DNA of 64,000 bases from CAUZIB01 sp963578805 (GTDB lineage Bacteria; Acidobacteriota; Vicinamibacteria; Vicinamibacterales; UBA8438), in NCBI GenBank assembly GCA_963578805.1, contig CAUZDY010000002.1, forward strand, positions 62,001 to 126,000, written 5' to 3'. The notes beneath the pieces were generated by a model that saw nothing but the letters and a program-made list of their open reading frames with translations, did not search any database and had not been told where the DNA came from. Below, piece by piece: positions 1-8,146 of the stretch; the first letter of the stretch is position 1; every line of letters begins with the position of its first letter. A program made the translations under genes and the position numbers.

Positions 1-371
1 ACTGAGTAGGTTGTCGAGAGACCTGGCCTGACCTGGACGACAGAACGCCGCGTGGCGTCCAGGCCGGCAGCGTGGGTCCGCAGGAGGTAAGTGCCAGGGC
101 GGAGAGCGCCGAATTCGAAACGACCATCCACGTCGCAGACAGCCAACGACACACCGACTGGACCGGTTGCTGAAACCAGAGTCGCCTCCGCTGGCTCGCC
201 AGCGCTGTCCGTCACCACGCCCACGAGACGCCCGGATCCAAACGCTCGAGTATGCTCGGCCAGCCCGTTCCGTTTCGGCGATTCAGCGGCAAGAAGCGGT
301 GACTGCCAGGATATCGTCTGGATAAAGAGGACCTGCACTACAGCGGCGACAATACGAAACACGCTCACCAT
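1..371 (-). CDS. Secreted carboxypeptidase-regulatory-like domain protein, C-terminus outside window
   Basis: The reading frame runs from an ATG at 371 off the left edge, so only the first 123 residues are seen. It opens with a signal peptide (MVSVFRIVAAVVQVLFIQT..., predicted cleavage near LLAAES). Residues about 45-120 form a CarboxypepD_reg-type beta-sandwich with the usual elements: GRLVGVVTDSAGEPAEATL, then DVDGRFEFGALRPGTYLLR, then a V-V-QV-PG ending. An in-frame stop lies just upstream of the ATG, which fixes the start. It sits 43 bases after the stop of the gene at 415-1545 on the same strand, so the two are probably co-transcribed. In this lineage the domain is often the leader of a TonB receptor or of a stand-alone secreted protein; which one cannot be told here. 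Domain call is firm, full identity unknown. Confidence 0.8.
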   Translation of the reverse strand, partial: MVSVFRIVAAVVQVLFIQTISWQSPLLAAESPKRNGLAEHTRAFGSGRLVGVVTDSAGEPAEATLVSATGPVGVSLAVCDVDGRFEFGALRPGTYLLRTHAAGLDATRRSVVQVRPGLSTTYS

Positions 372-414
372 CAGGTCGTCCTCGTTCTTCCCATGACTGG
401 GAGTACTCGCTGAC

Positions 415-1545
415 TTACTCGCTGACGTTGAAGCGAACATCGCGTGCCAACGTCTGTTCTGCCACATTGTCCGTAATCTTGATCGCCAGCCTGAAGTCAC
501 CGGCGGGGAAACTCCCCAGTGGAACCGATTGCCCAGACGGAAGTCCGCCAGTGACTGGCGTTCCTACCGGCCATGTCTGAGCATTGAACTCCTGGGGAGC
601 CGTTCGATTAAAGAACGACTCACCCGCCGGACCGACCCGGTGAAAATCAAACTCGACGGTCACATCTGGACTCATCTCAGCAGTCAGTTGGGGATTGTAG
701 ACATAAAACAGTAACGACAAGTTGTCGCTCTTGGTGTAATTCTCATCGCGCTTCGGCACAATTTGGGTCGTCCCAATCGTATACGGATTGATTCTCTGTA
801 CCTCCGGGGAAAGAGGTGCATCGATCAGGTCCAACGTTCGTGCCATGAGGATCGTGCTCGTCTGCAACGCCTCACTCCAGAAATTCGGAACCTCCACCTC
901 TTCTTTGAACACCATGACCATCGAACTGGCTAGCTCCTCCACTTGTAGCTCAATCCCCCGCTGACTTCGATTTGCCGCTGCATTCCGTCGTGCCTCTTCT
1001 TGGCTCGCTTCTTGCGCCGATTCAAACGCTTGCTCACCCGCGCTATCGCGGACGATGATGTACACGTCATAGTTCCCGCCCGGGGCCTGGAACGCCCGAT
1101 GGATCTCAACGGGGCCATCGTCCGTACTGTCTTCAGACACCTCAACAAAGAACAGATCTGAGTAGATGTCCGACTCGAGCGTCTCTTCCAAACTTGGTGG
1201 CAGCGCGTCGGCGGCCGGTGGTTCAACGTGAGGTGTGACGAACAGATACATCGCGAAGGTCGACGTGGAAAGCTTCGACGGATCCATCGTCACCGTAAAC
1301 GGGACGTAGATGCTACCTTCGGCACCCTTCAGGAAGTCCACCGAAATCTCGAACGGTTTCTCACTCGGCAGATCGCCACCTATCGCCGCACTCAGACTTT
1401 CCAAGAGTGTTTGAAACTCGTACTGCTGCCACTCCTCAAGAGCTGCCTCTTCGTCCTGCGCCAACGCGAAACCTGGATTAATTAAGAGTGTCATCGTGAA
1501 GACGCATACGGACATGACGGTGCGTCGACGGAGCTGTCTCTTCAT
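415..1545 (-). CDS. Secreted protein of unknown function
   Basis: 376 residues from the ATG at 1545. The frame is open a further 36 codons upstream, but this ATG is preceded by an AGGAG Shine-Dalgarno about 10 bases away and gives a clean signal peptide (MKRQLRRRTVMSVCVF..., cleavage after ALAQ). The mature protein is acidic (DEEAALEEWQQYEF...) and reads as a two-part beta-rich protein: residues ~60-200 (contains VPFTVTMDPSK, GGNYDVYIIVRDS) and ~225-376 (contains NLSLLFYVYNPQ, VEFDFHR, LPLGSFPAGDFRLAIKITD). The last part looks like the immunoglobulin-like or 'builds on the ability to carry' repeats of Acidobacterial GWxTD/VWA-type proteins, but no catalytic motif is visible. It lies upstream of, and probably in one transcript with, the carboxypeptidase-regulatory protein at the left edge. 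Function not recognised. Confidence 0.75.
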   Translation of the reverse strand: MKRQLRRRTVMSVCVFTMTLLINPGFALAQDEEAALEEWQQYEFQTLLESLSAAIGGDLPSEKPFEISVDFLKGAEGSIYVPFTVTMDPSKLSTSTFAMYLFVTPHVEPPAADALPPSLEETLESDIYSDLFFVEVSEDSTDDGPVEIHRAFQAPGGNYDVYIIVRDSAGEQAFESAQEASQEEARRNAAANRSQRGIELQVEELASSMVMVFKEEVEVPNFWSEALQTSTILMARTLDLIDAPLSPEVQRINPYTIGTTQIVPKRDENYTKSDNLSLLFYVYNPQLTAEMSPDVTVEFDFHRVGPAGESFFNRTAPQEFNAQTWPVGTPVTGGLPSGQSVPLGSFPAGDFRLAIKITDNVAEQTLARDVRFNVSE

Positions 1546-1829
1546 CTGTACTGCTCTCCTAGAGCGCGGCTGCCTGGGTGCCGGACACCACGCCAATACT
1601 CCTACTATTTCGGTTAGGGACGGAGCAATCACACAGGTTACGACGCTCCGCAAGCTTCAGTGTAGTTCTACTTTGCCAATCATAGGTTACGTACCCACCT
1701 AAGTCAAACTTAGATTCTCGCTCCAAACTATTGCTTATGAAGGCTTTATTGACAAGTTCCGTCCCGAGATAGTCAGGCCGTGTCACGCTGACCTCATGGT
1801 ATCATCCCGGTTCCTGATCGTCCTGCGAT

Positions 1830-3392
1830 ATGCCACATCTCCAGCCACCCCTAGTGCTCATCGTTCTTGACGGATGGGGTCTGCGGCAGAATCGCGACCA
1901 CAACGCGATTGCCCTGGCACGAACGCCGACATTTCACGAACTCCTACAGCGGTATCCGCACGGGACTCTGGTCACGTCCGGCGAGGCCGTCGGGCTTCCC
2001 GCCGATCAGATGGGGAACTCTGAAGTCGGTCATATGAACCTCGGTGCCGGTAGGGTCGTATATCAGGACCTCACCCGAATCGATCAGAGCATAAAACATG
2101 GTGAGTTTTATCGGAATACCGCGACCGCGGCGGCGATGTCCCGTTGCGCTGATGGGCGGCATGCGCTGCATATCATCGGGCTCGTCTCTGATGGCGGCGT
2201 ACACAGCCATCTGCGGCACCTCAAGGCGTTGCTTCGTATGGCGCATGACCAGAAGGCATCGAGAGTCTTCGTGCACGCGCTAATGGATGGTCGAGACACA
2301 GCTCCTACCGCTGGGGCAGACTTCCTGGACCAGATAGAACGCGTCATGCGCGAGTCTGGCACCGGCCGAATAGTCACGGTCAGTGGTCGCTACCATGCCA
2401 TGGACAGAGATCGGCGCTGGGACCGGACCCAGCGTGCCTACGACGCGATCGCGCTTGGTGAAGGACGCACCTCCAACTCAGCCCTCAGCCTGGTAACTGA
2501 CTCCTACAATTCAGGGATCACGGACGAATTCATCGAGCCCGGTGTCGTCGTCGACCAAGACGGCCGACCGATTGGCGCCATGGCCGAAGGCGACTCGGTA
2601 GTCTTCTTCAACTTTCGAGCGGATCGGGCTCGCCAACTGACGCAGGCGCTGGCATTTGACGACGAATTCGACGGTTTCGAGCGCCGAGCCCACCCAAACG
2701 TAAGCGTCACAACGATGACCGAGTATGACGCCACCTACGGGCTGCCGCTTGCATTCGCACCTCAGGAATTTTCCTCAAATCTGGCCGACGTGCTCGCCGA
2801 TAGCGGTCTCAGCAACCTTCGACTGGCGGAGACGGAGAAGTACGCCCACGTAACGTACTTCTTCAATTCCGGTGAAGAGCGTCCATACCGAGGCGAAGAG
2901 CGCCTTCTGGTTCCGTCGGCAAAAGTGCCAACCTACGATCTTAAACCTGAAATGAGTGCGGCCGGCATCACGGAACAGCTTGTGGCAGATGTCGCCGCTC
3001 GACGCCACGACGTCATCATCTGCAACTTTGCCAACGCTGACATGGTCGGCCATACAGGTAATTTGGAAGCCGCCATCGCTGCTGTCTCTGTGCTCGACGG
3101 ATGCCTCGAGACCATCATTAAAACGGTTGAAAAGGCTGGAGGAACCGCAATCATTACCGCCGACCATGGGAACGCCGAAATGATGTGGGACGAGGAGCGT
3201 GACGGCCCACATACAGCCCACACAACGAATCCGGTACCGGTCCTCGTCGTGAGTCGGCATGCCCGCGGGCGTGGCTTCTCACTCCGTGACGGCTCGCTCA
3301 GAGACGTCGCGCCCACGATGCTCGGAATCCTCGGAATCGCTCCCCCAACAGAGATGACTGGTAGGGATCTCAGAGGATGGATTGACGGATAG
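1830..3392 (+). CDS. gpmI: 2,3-bisphosphoglycerate-independent phosphoglycerate mutase
   Basis: 520 residues, normal length for GpmI (about 510-520). It interconverts 3- and 2-phosphoglycerate in glycolysis through a phosphoserine intermediate using Mn2+. Alkaline-phosphatase-superfamily metal ligands are all present: VLDGWG (Asp14), MGNSEVGH with the nucleophile Ser64, the phosphate-binding SDGGVHSH and DGRDTAP blocks, FFNFRADRARQ, EKYAHVTYFFN, NFANADMVGHTGN and the C-terminal ITADHGNAE. The domain-2 insertion (residues about 80-310) carries the substrate-binding residues. The gene stands alone between divergent and convergent neighbours: the upstream secreted protein is on the other strand and the next minus-strand gene ends 5 bases beyond its stop. 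No strong Shine-Dalgarno is visible in front of the ATG. Confidence 0.97.
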   Translation: MPHLQPPLVLIVLDGWGLRQNRDHNAIALARTPTFHELLQRYPHGTLVTSGEAVGLPADQMGNSEVGHMNLGAGRVVYQDLTRIDQSIKHGEFYRNTATAAAMSRCADGRHALHIIGLVSDGGVHSHLRHLKALLRMAHDQKASRVFVHALMDGRDTAPTAGADFLDQIERVMRESGTGRIVTVSGRYHAMDRDRRWDRTQRAYDAIALGEGRTSNSALSLVTDSYNSGITDEFIEPGVVVDQDGRPIGAMAEGDSVVFFNFRADRARQLTQALAFDDEFDGFERRAHPNVSVTTMTEYDATYGLPLAFAPQEFSSNLADVLADSGLSNLRLAETEKYAHVTYFFNSGEERPYRGEERLLVPSAKVPTYDLKPEMSAAGITEQLVADVAARRHDVIICNFANADMVGHTGNLEAAIAAVSVLDGCLETIIKTVEKAGGTAIITADHGNAEMMWDEERDGPHTAHTTNPVPVLVVSRHARGRGFSLRDGSLRDVAPTMLGILGIAPPTEMTGRDLRGWIDG

Positions 3393-3397
3393 TTGGG

Positions 3398-3700
3398 CTA
3401 TTCGACTTCCTGATTCAGCTCGTCGGCCGCGATCCGTAGCGATCGAAGAAATCTCCGGTCGTTTGAGTTAATGTCGACCGACCGGTCTGGCTTGGCGGCT
3501 GTTGTGGCAGCCGTCACATTGGTCAGCGCATCAGACTCGTCACGGCTGCCAAAACCGATTACGGCTTCGAGAGAAATCCGCATCTCGTAGCCAGCTGCCC
3601 TCGCCTTCTCGCGGCAGGCTGCGACCCGTGGATCTTTAGCGACACCCGCTTCAATTGTCTCAGCTAACTCACGCGCCAGCTGATGTACGACGTCGTCCAT
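3398..3700 (-). CDS. Small hypothetical protein (100 aa)
   Basis: The start at 3700 (MDDVVHQLARELAE...) is chosen because AGGAGG precedes it; the frame stays open to 3838 but the extra residues are low-complexity Ser/Arg/Pro and lack a ribosome site. The first 60 residues are predicted helical and charged (VHQLARELAETIEAGVA, CREKARAAGYEMRISLEAVIGF), then a flexible linker rich in Thr, Ala and Asn, then a short acidic tail with FLRSLRIAADELNQEVE. There is no signal peptide or membrane segment, so it is cytosolic. It converges on gpmI with 5 bases between the stops. I do not recognise the family; the helical N-terminus would suit a small partner or regulatory protein, but that is speculation. 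Confidence 0.65.
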   Translation of the reverse strand: MDDVVHQLARELAETIEAGVAKDPRVAACREKARAAGYEMRISLEAVIGFGSRDESDALTNVTAATTAAKPDRSVDINSNDRRFLRSLRIAADELNQEVE

Positions 3701-3983
3701 TCTGTGACCCTCCTGATCGCCGCCGGACCGGGAACCGGGGCAGACCCTCATCCAAACCGATGATCTCAGGGCTGAGATGGTTTCGGTCGAAGAGGGAGAG
3801 CGGAGACATAAGGGGAAGGAATGGGTAAAAGTCGGCAAATTGTAGCACTTACCGGCCTGCTGTCAAGGTAAAGAACCCCTCATATTGTGCCCCTTTCTTT
3901 GGCACCACAATATTCTGTGCCCAGGCGCTTAGTTTGGTCTAGGTCGCTCGATGGCCTGGCCGCTGTAAAAACTGTATAGATTT

Positions 3984-5561
3984 GTGGCGCTCACCACACT
4001 AGAATCTGTGCCGATGCCGACAGCTGTACGCACACGCACGGACCTCCCCCACTGGAACCCCGAGGAAAACCTCGGCACCCCTGGTGCCTTCCCGTATACC
4101 AGGGGAATTCATGGCTCGATGTATCGAGGTCGGCTCTGGACCATGCGTCAGTACGCAGGGTTCGGCACCGCGGAGGAATCGAATCGACGATTTCGGTATC
4201 TCCTGCACCAGGGCGTCAGCGGCTTGAGTGTCGCCTTCGATCTGCCGACGCAGATCGGCTACGACTCTGATGACCCGTTGGCCGCGGGGGAAACGGGGCG
4301 TGTCGGCGTGGCCATCGACTCGATCGACGACATGACGGCGCTATTCGATGAGATTCCGCTCGACCGTGTCTCGACATCGATGACGATCAACGCGACGGCG
4401 ATGATTCTCCTTGCGCTCTACGTCGCTGTCGCCCGGCGCCAGGGCGTCACATCCGACGCGCTCACGGGCACGCTACAGAACGACATCCTCAAAGAGTATG
4501 TGGCGCGGGGCACCTATATCTACCCGCCTCAGCCTTCGCTTCGTATCGTGACAGATGTCTGTACGTACTGCGACGCCGAGCTTCCGAAATGGCACCCCAT
4601 CTCCATCAGCGGCTACCACATTCGTGAGGCCGGCTCGACCGCAGCGCAGGAGGTCGCATTTACATTCGCCCACGCCATCACCTATATCGAGGCGGTGGTC
4701 GAGGCGGGGCTCGACGCAACTGGGTTTGGACGCCGACTGTCGTTCTTCTTCAACGCTCATAACGACTTTCTTCAGGAAGTCGCCAAGTTCCGTGCGGCGC
4801 GACGGCTCTGGGCTCGCATCATGCGAGACCGATTCGGTGTGACAGATGCCAGGGCGCAACAGCTGCGCTTCCACACCCAAACCGCCGGGAGCACACTCAC
4901 CGCACAACAACCGGACAACAACATCGTCCGGGTCGCCCTGCAGGCGTTGGCGGCCGTACTCGGAGGCACTCAGTCTCTCCACTGCAACGGTCAAGACGAG
5001 GCGTTGGGTCTACCAACCGAAGCCGCGGCCCAGATCGCGTTACGGACGCAGCAAATCATCGCGACCGAGACGGGCGTCACCAACACCGTCGATCCGGTAG
5101 GCGGCGCTTGGGCCATCGAGCGCCTCACAAACGATCTCGAGGACGAGGCAAGGGCACTACTGGAGCAGATCGACCACCGGGGGGGCGGCCTTGCGGCCCT
5201 TGAGCAGGGTTTTATCCAGGGACAGATCCAGGAATCGGCCTATCGCGCCCAAAAGGCGATAGACGACGCGAGTACTGTCGTGGTCGGCGTCAATCGCTTT
5301 ACCAGCGAGGACTCCCACTCCGTCGACCCGTGGCGTATCGATCCCGTGGTCGAGACGCAGCAAATCGAGCGACTCCAAGCGCTCCGTCGTACTCGACCGG
5401 AAGCGCCCTGGCGGCAGGCCTTGGACAACGTCCGTCTGGCAGCGTCGGGAACAACAAATCTCCTCCCGCCCATCATAGCGGCCGTCGAAGCGCGAGCAAC
5501 TGTCGGTGAGATCGCAGGCACACTTCGTGAGGTCTTTGGGGAGCACCGGGAATTAGAGTAG
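3984..5561 (+). CDS. Methylmalonyl-CoA mutase, large-subunit catalytic (N-terminal) half
   Basis: 525 residues covering only the TIM-barrel substrate domain of B12-dependent acyl-CoA mutases; the C-terminal cobalamin domain with its DxHxxG motif is absent, so a separate small subunit is needed. Conserved blocks: YTRGIHGSMYRGRLWTMRQY, GLSVAFDLPTQIGYDSDDP, GTLQNDILKEY, TYIYPPQPSLRI, SISGYHIREAG (His212), NNIVRVALQALAAVLGGTQS. Tyr57 (in RQYAGF) and Arg175 (in VARGTY) match Tyr89 and Arg207 of the Propionibacterium enzyme, while isobutyryl-CoA mutases carry Phe and Gln there; this points to methylmalonyl-/succinyl-CoA as substrate. The start is a GTG at 3984; an ATG at 4014 (MPTAVRTRTDL) is an equally good start. 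No small subunit, MeaB chaperone or epimerase is next to it. Confidence 0.93.
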   Translation: MALTTLESVPMPTAVRTRTDLPHWNPEENLGTPGAFPYTRGIHGSMYRGRLWTMRQYAGFGTAEESNRRFRYLLHQGVSGLSVAFDLPTQIGYDSDDPLAAGETGRVGVAIDSIDDMTALFDEIPLDRVSTSMTINATAMILLALYVAVARRQGVTSDALTGTLQNDILKEYVARGTYIYPPQPSLRIVTDVCTYCDAELPKWHPISISGYHIREAGSTAAQEVAFTFAHAITYIEAVVEAGLDATGFGRRLSFFFNAHNDFLQEVAKFRAARRLWARIMRDRFGVTDARAQQLRFHTQTAGSTLTAQQPDNNIVRVALQALAAVLGGTQSLHCNGQDEALGLPTEAAAQIALRTQQIIATETGVTNTVDPVGGAWAIERLTNDLEDEARALLEQIDHRGGGLAALEQGFIQGQIQESAYRAQKAIDDASTVVVGVNRFTSEDSHSVDPWRIDPVVETQQIERLQALRRTRPEAPWRQALDNVRLAASGTTNLLPPIIAAVEARATVGEIAGTLREVFGEHRELE

Positions 5562-5580
5562 AACAGAGGAAACCAACCAG

Positions 5581-6285
5581 CTATCTCCTGCCACTAGACT
5601 CTTTACCCGCTAGTTCGTCGCTCTCGACCTTCCCATCTCTGAAGCTGATGACGCGCGGCGCGCTCGCCGCGACATCAGCTTCGTGAGTAATTAGCAGAAT
5701 GGTGTTGCCCTCGGCGTGCAATCGATCGAACAGGGCGATGATCTCCGCGCCGGTCTTCGAATCGAGGTTGCCAGTAGGCTCGTCAGCCAGCAAAGTCGAA
5801 GGTCGGTTGACGAGGGCACGCGCGATAGCCACGCGCTGCCGCTGGCCACCGGACAGCTCGTTCGGTCGATGGGTCATCCGATCTTCAAGCTCGACCATCC
5901 GTAAGGCATCAAGCGCTCGGGTGCGGCGCGCCTCCGGTGCAATACCAGCATAGATCATCGGGAGCTCGACGTTGTGTAACGCTGTCGCCCTCGGAAGCAA
6001 ATTAAAAGTTTGAAAGATGAATCCGATCTCCTTGTTCCGAATCCGCGCCAGCTCGTCGTCGCTCATGCCACCGACGTTCGTTTTGTTAAGTAGGTATGTG
6101 CCGCGGGTCGGCGTGTCGAGGCACCCAATTAAATTCATGAGCGTCGACTTGCCAGAGCCCGATGGCCCCATGATGGCGACATACTCTCCTCGCTCGATCT
6201 CAATCGACACCCTACTCAGCGCGTGGATTTCTTCCGATCCCATTTGGTAGCTCTTCCACAGATCGTGCGTCTCGATCAACGCCAT
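5581..6285 (-). CDS. ABC transporter ATP-binding protein, LolD/MacB type
   Basis: 234 residues, the standard single nucleotide-binding domain. Walker A GPSGSGKST is at residues 40-48, Q-loop IFQTFNLLP, signature LSGGQRQRVAIARAL, Walker B STLLADEPTGNLDS, and switch His in LLITHE. The N-terminal LIETHDLWKSY and the spacing fit the MacB/LolD/FtsE group that powers FtsX-like permeases in lipoprotein release or mechanotransmission export. It follows the small membrane protein by 9 bases and is the last gene of a three-gene minus-strand run starting with the inositol-phosphate synthase. No FtsX/MacB-type permease is seen on either side, which is unusual for this class. Confidence 0.93.
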   Translation of the reverse strand: MALIETHDLWKSYQMGSEEIHALSRVSIEIERGEYVAIMGPSGSGKSTLMNLIGCLDTPTRGTYLLNKTNVGGMSDDELARIRNKEIGFIFQTFNLLPRATALHNVELPMIYAGIAPEARRTRALDALRMVELEDRMTHRPNELSGGQRQRVAIARALVNRPSTLLADEPTGNLDSKTGAEIIALFDRLHAEGNTILLITHEADVAASAPRVISFRDGKVESDELAGKESSGRR

Positions 6286-6294
6286 AGGCCGTAA

Positions 6295-6771
6295 TCAGGT
6301 AAGGGCGTCCTTTGTCGCCGGTCGACTCGGTCTGAATACGATGCTGCCGAGGAGTCCACCCAGTGTTGAAAACACCATCCCGAGCAAGAGCATGACGACA
6401 AACCCAAAGAGCACCGCGCTCACGCCTGCATCGCTCAACTGCCCAACCATCTCCGCCAGCTCGGGAGGGATGTCGGCATTGCCGCGCAACAAGTCGGCCA
6501 TTTGGCGTTGAAGTGGCTGGGTCACCAGCTGGATGGGCACAGAGACAACCGCAGAAACGAACGCACCAAACACGCCGGCTAGGCAGCCGCCGACGGAAGC
6601 ATCGGCGAGACTAATCGGTTCGCTTTGACCCTGCTGAAGCAGATACGCCGTGATCGCTCCGCCCCCGATTAACCAAACGCAGCAGCAATTGGCCGCGGAA
6701 ATGATCGGAAGAGCGGAGAGCACGCCGGTAAACATGCCGCCGATCAGAATCGCCTGCGCCCGGGAGGACAT
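6295..6771 (-). CDS. Small integral membrane protein of unknown function
   Basis: 158 residues with four likely membrane segments: AQAILIGGMFTGVLSALPII, a Cys-rich stretch (NCCCVWLIGGGAITAYLL), ASVGGCLAGVFGAFVSAVVS and GVSAVLFGFVVMLLLGMVF followed by GGLLGSIVF. A loop of about 35 residues (PLQRQMADLLRGNADIPPEL...) joins segments three and four. The glycine-rich helices and the NCCC patch recall small membrane proteins annotated only as DUFs in Acidobacteria. It is 12 bases downstream of inositol-phosphate synthase and 9 bases upstream of an ABC ATPase, so it is probably co-expressed with both and could be a membrane partner of the ATPase; it does not look like an FtsX permease. Confidence 0.8.
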   Translation of the reverse strand: MSSRAQAILIGGMFTGVLSALPIISAANCCCVWLIGGGAITAYLLQQGQSEPISLADASVGGCLAGVFGAFVSAVVSVPIQLVTQPLQRQMADLLRGNADIPPELAEMVGQLSDAGVSAVLFGFVVMLLLGMVFSTLGGLLGSIVFRPSRPATKDALT

Positions 6772-6783
6772 GGCCCGGCTCGT

Positions 6784-8097
6784 TCAGTCGTAGTACTCCA
6801 AACCCAGGTGGGTGATGAGCTCCTCACCGTGCAGGAACCGCAGCGTATTCTTGAGCTTCATGAGTTGGATGAACAAATCATGTTCCGGATAAAGGTCAGG
6901 AGCATGGACCGGACTCTTGAAGTAGAACGAAAGCCACTCCTGCACACCGCCTAAGCCGGCACGCTTGGCCAGGTCCAGAAACAGTACGAGGTCAAGCACG
7001 ATAGGTGCAGCCAGGATGCTGTCCCGGCAGAGGAAGTTAATCTTCAACTGCATCGGGTAGTCGAGCCATCCGACGAGGTCAATGTTGTCCCAGCCCTCCT
7101 TGTTGTCACCGCGCGGCGGGTAGTAATTAATCCGAACCACGTGGTGGAGGGCGGCGTACAGTGAGGGGTAGAGGTTGGGCTGGAGGATATAGTCCAGCAC
7201 CGACTTCTTGCTCTCCTCCTTCGTCTTGAAGGATTCGGGGTCGTCGAGGACCTCGCCGTCACGATTTCCAAGAATGTTCGTGGAATACCATCCGGCGACA
7301 CCGAGCAGCCTCGCTTTGAGACCCGGTGCCACAATCGTCTTGATCAACGTCTGTCCCGTCTTTAAATCCTTCCCGGCCAGCGGTGATCCCGTCTGTGCCG
7401 CAAGCTCGACCAGAGCCGGGACATCGGCGCTGAGATTCGGGGCGGCGTTGGCATAGGGCAGTCCTTCCTTGATTGCCGCGTACGCATAGATCATGCTCGA
7501 CGGAATCGCCGGGTCTGACGCCTCGAGCCCCGCCTCAAACGCGGCCAGCGACTGGTGAACCGTCTGAGGAGTCATGAAGACTTCGGTGCTCCCACACCAC
7601 ACCATGACCATACGATCTAACTGGTTGTCGGCCTTGAACTTTCGGATATCAGCGATGACCTGGTCGGCGAGCTCACGCTTGTTGGTACCGGTCTTCAGGT
7701 TGGGACCCATCAACCGTTTGACATACTTCTGATCAAAAACAGCCGGCCACGGACGGATCGCCTCTAGCTCTGGCCGTAACTTGTCGACCAGAGCGGGTTC
7801 GAGTACACCAGCGGTGCGGGACGCCTCATAACAATCTTCGTCGAAGATGTCCCACCCGCCGAATACGAGGTCGTCAAGAGAGGCCAGTGGTACGAAGTCC
7901 TTGATCAGCGGCGACCGACCGTCGGTACGTTTGCCGAGTCGGATTCTTCCCATTTGGGTGAGGGAGCCGGTGGCCGGGGCTAAATCCTTCCGGATCGCGT
8001 GCACACCGGCGACAAACGTGGTGCTGACGGCTCCAAGACCGACCAGTAAGACGCCCAGTCGTCCTTCGGGCGGAGCGATTTCATTAGGGCTTTTCAC
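6784..8097 (-). CDS. ino1: Inositol-3-phosphate synthase (myo-inositol-1-phosphate synthase)
   Basis: 437 residues; converts glucose 6-phosphate to 1L-myo-inositol 1-phosphate with NAD+. The Rossmann start LGVLLVGLGAVSTTFVAGV binds NAD. Conserved family blocks include VMVWCGSTEVF, LPYANAAPNLSADVPAL, the catalytic-site GKDLKTGQTLIKT, SWYSTNILGNRDG-like VAGWYSTNILGNRDG, LEEPESFKTKEESK-like DDPESFKTKEESK and the C-terminal NFLCRDSILAAPIVLDL. Start is a GTG; no obvious ribosome site. It heads an operon with a membrane protein and an ABC ATPase and is divergent from a methyltransferase 49 bases away. In bacteria the product feeds phosphatidylinositol-type lipids or compatible solutes; no lipid-synthesis partner lies in the window. 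Confidence 0.95.
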   Translation of the reverse strand: MKSPNEIAPPEGRLGVLLVGLGAVSTTFVAGVHAIRKDLAPATGSLTQMGRIRLGKRTDGRSPLIKDFVPLASLDDLVFGGWDIFDEDCYEASRTAGVLEPALVDKLRPELEAIRPWPAVFDQKYVKRLMGPNLKTGTNKRELADQVIADIRKFKADNQLDRMVMVWCGSTEVFMTPQTVHQSLAAFEAGLEASDPAIPSSMIYAYAAIKEGLPYANAAPNLSADVPALVELAAQTGSPLAGKDLKTGQTLIKTIVAPGLKARLLGVAGWYSTNILGNRDGEVLDDPESFKTKEESKKSVLDYILQPNLYPSLYAALHHVVRINYYPPRGDNKEGWDNIDLVGWLDYPMQLKINFLCRDSILAAPIVLDLVLFLDLAKRAGLGGVQEWLSFYFKSPVHAPDLYPEHDLFIQLMKLKNTLRFLHGEELITHLGLEYYD

Positions 8098-8146
8098 GAG
8101 TGGAGACTATAACAATGTGAGGTTTTAAGTTCTTTTATCCTTAACC

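Noticed and set aside
91..396. 101-codon plus-strand frame at the left edge
   Set aside because: Antisense to the clear carboxypeptidase-regulatory signal-peptide gene on the minus strand.
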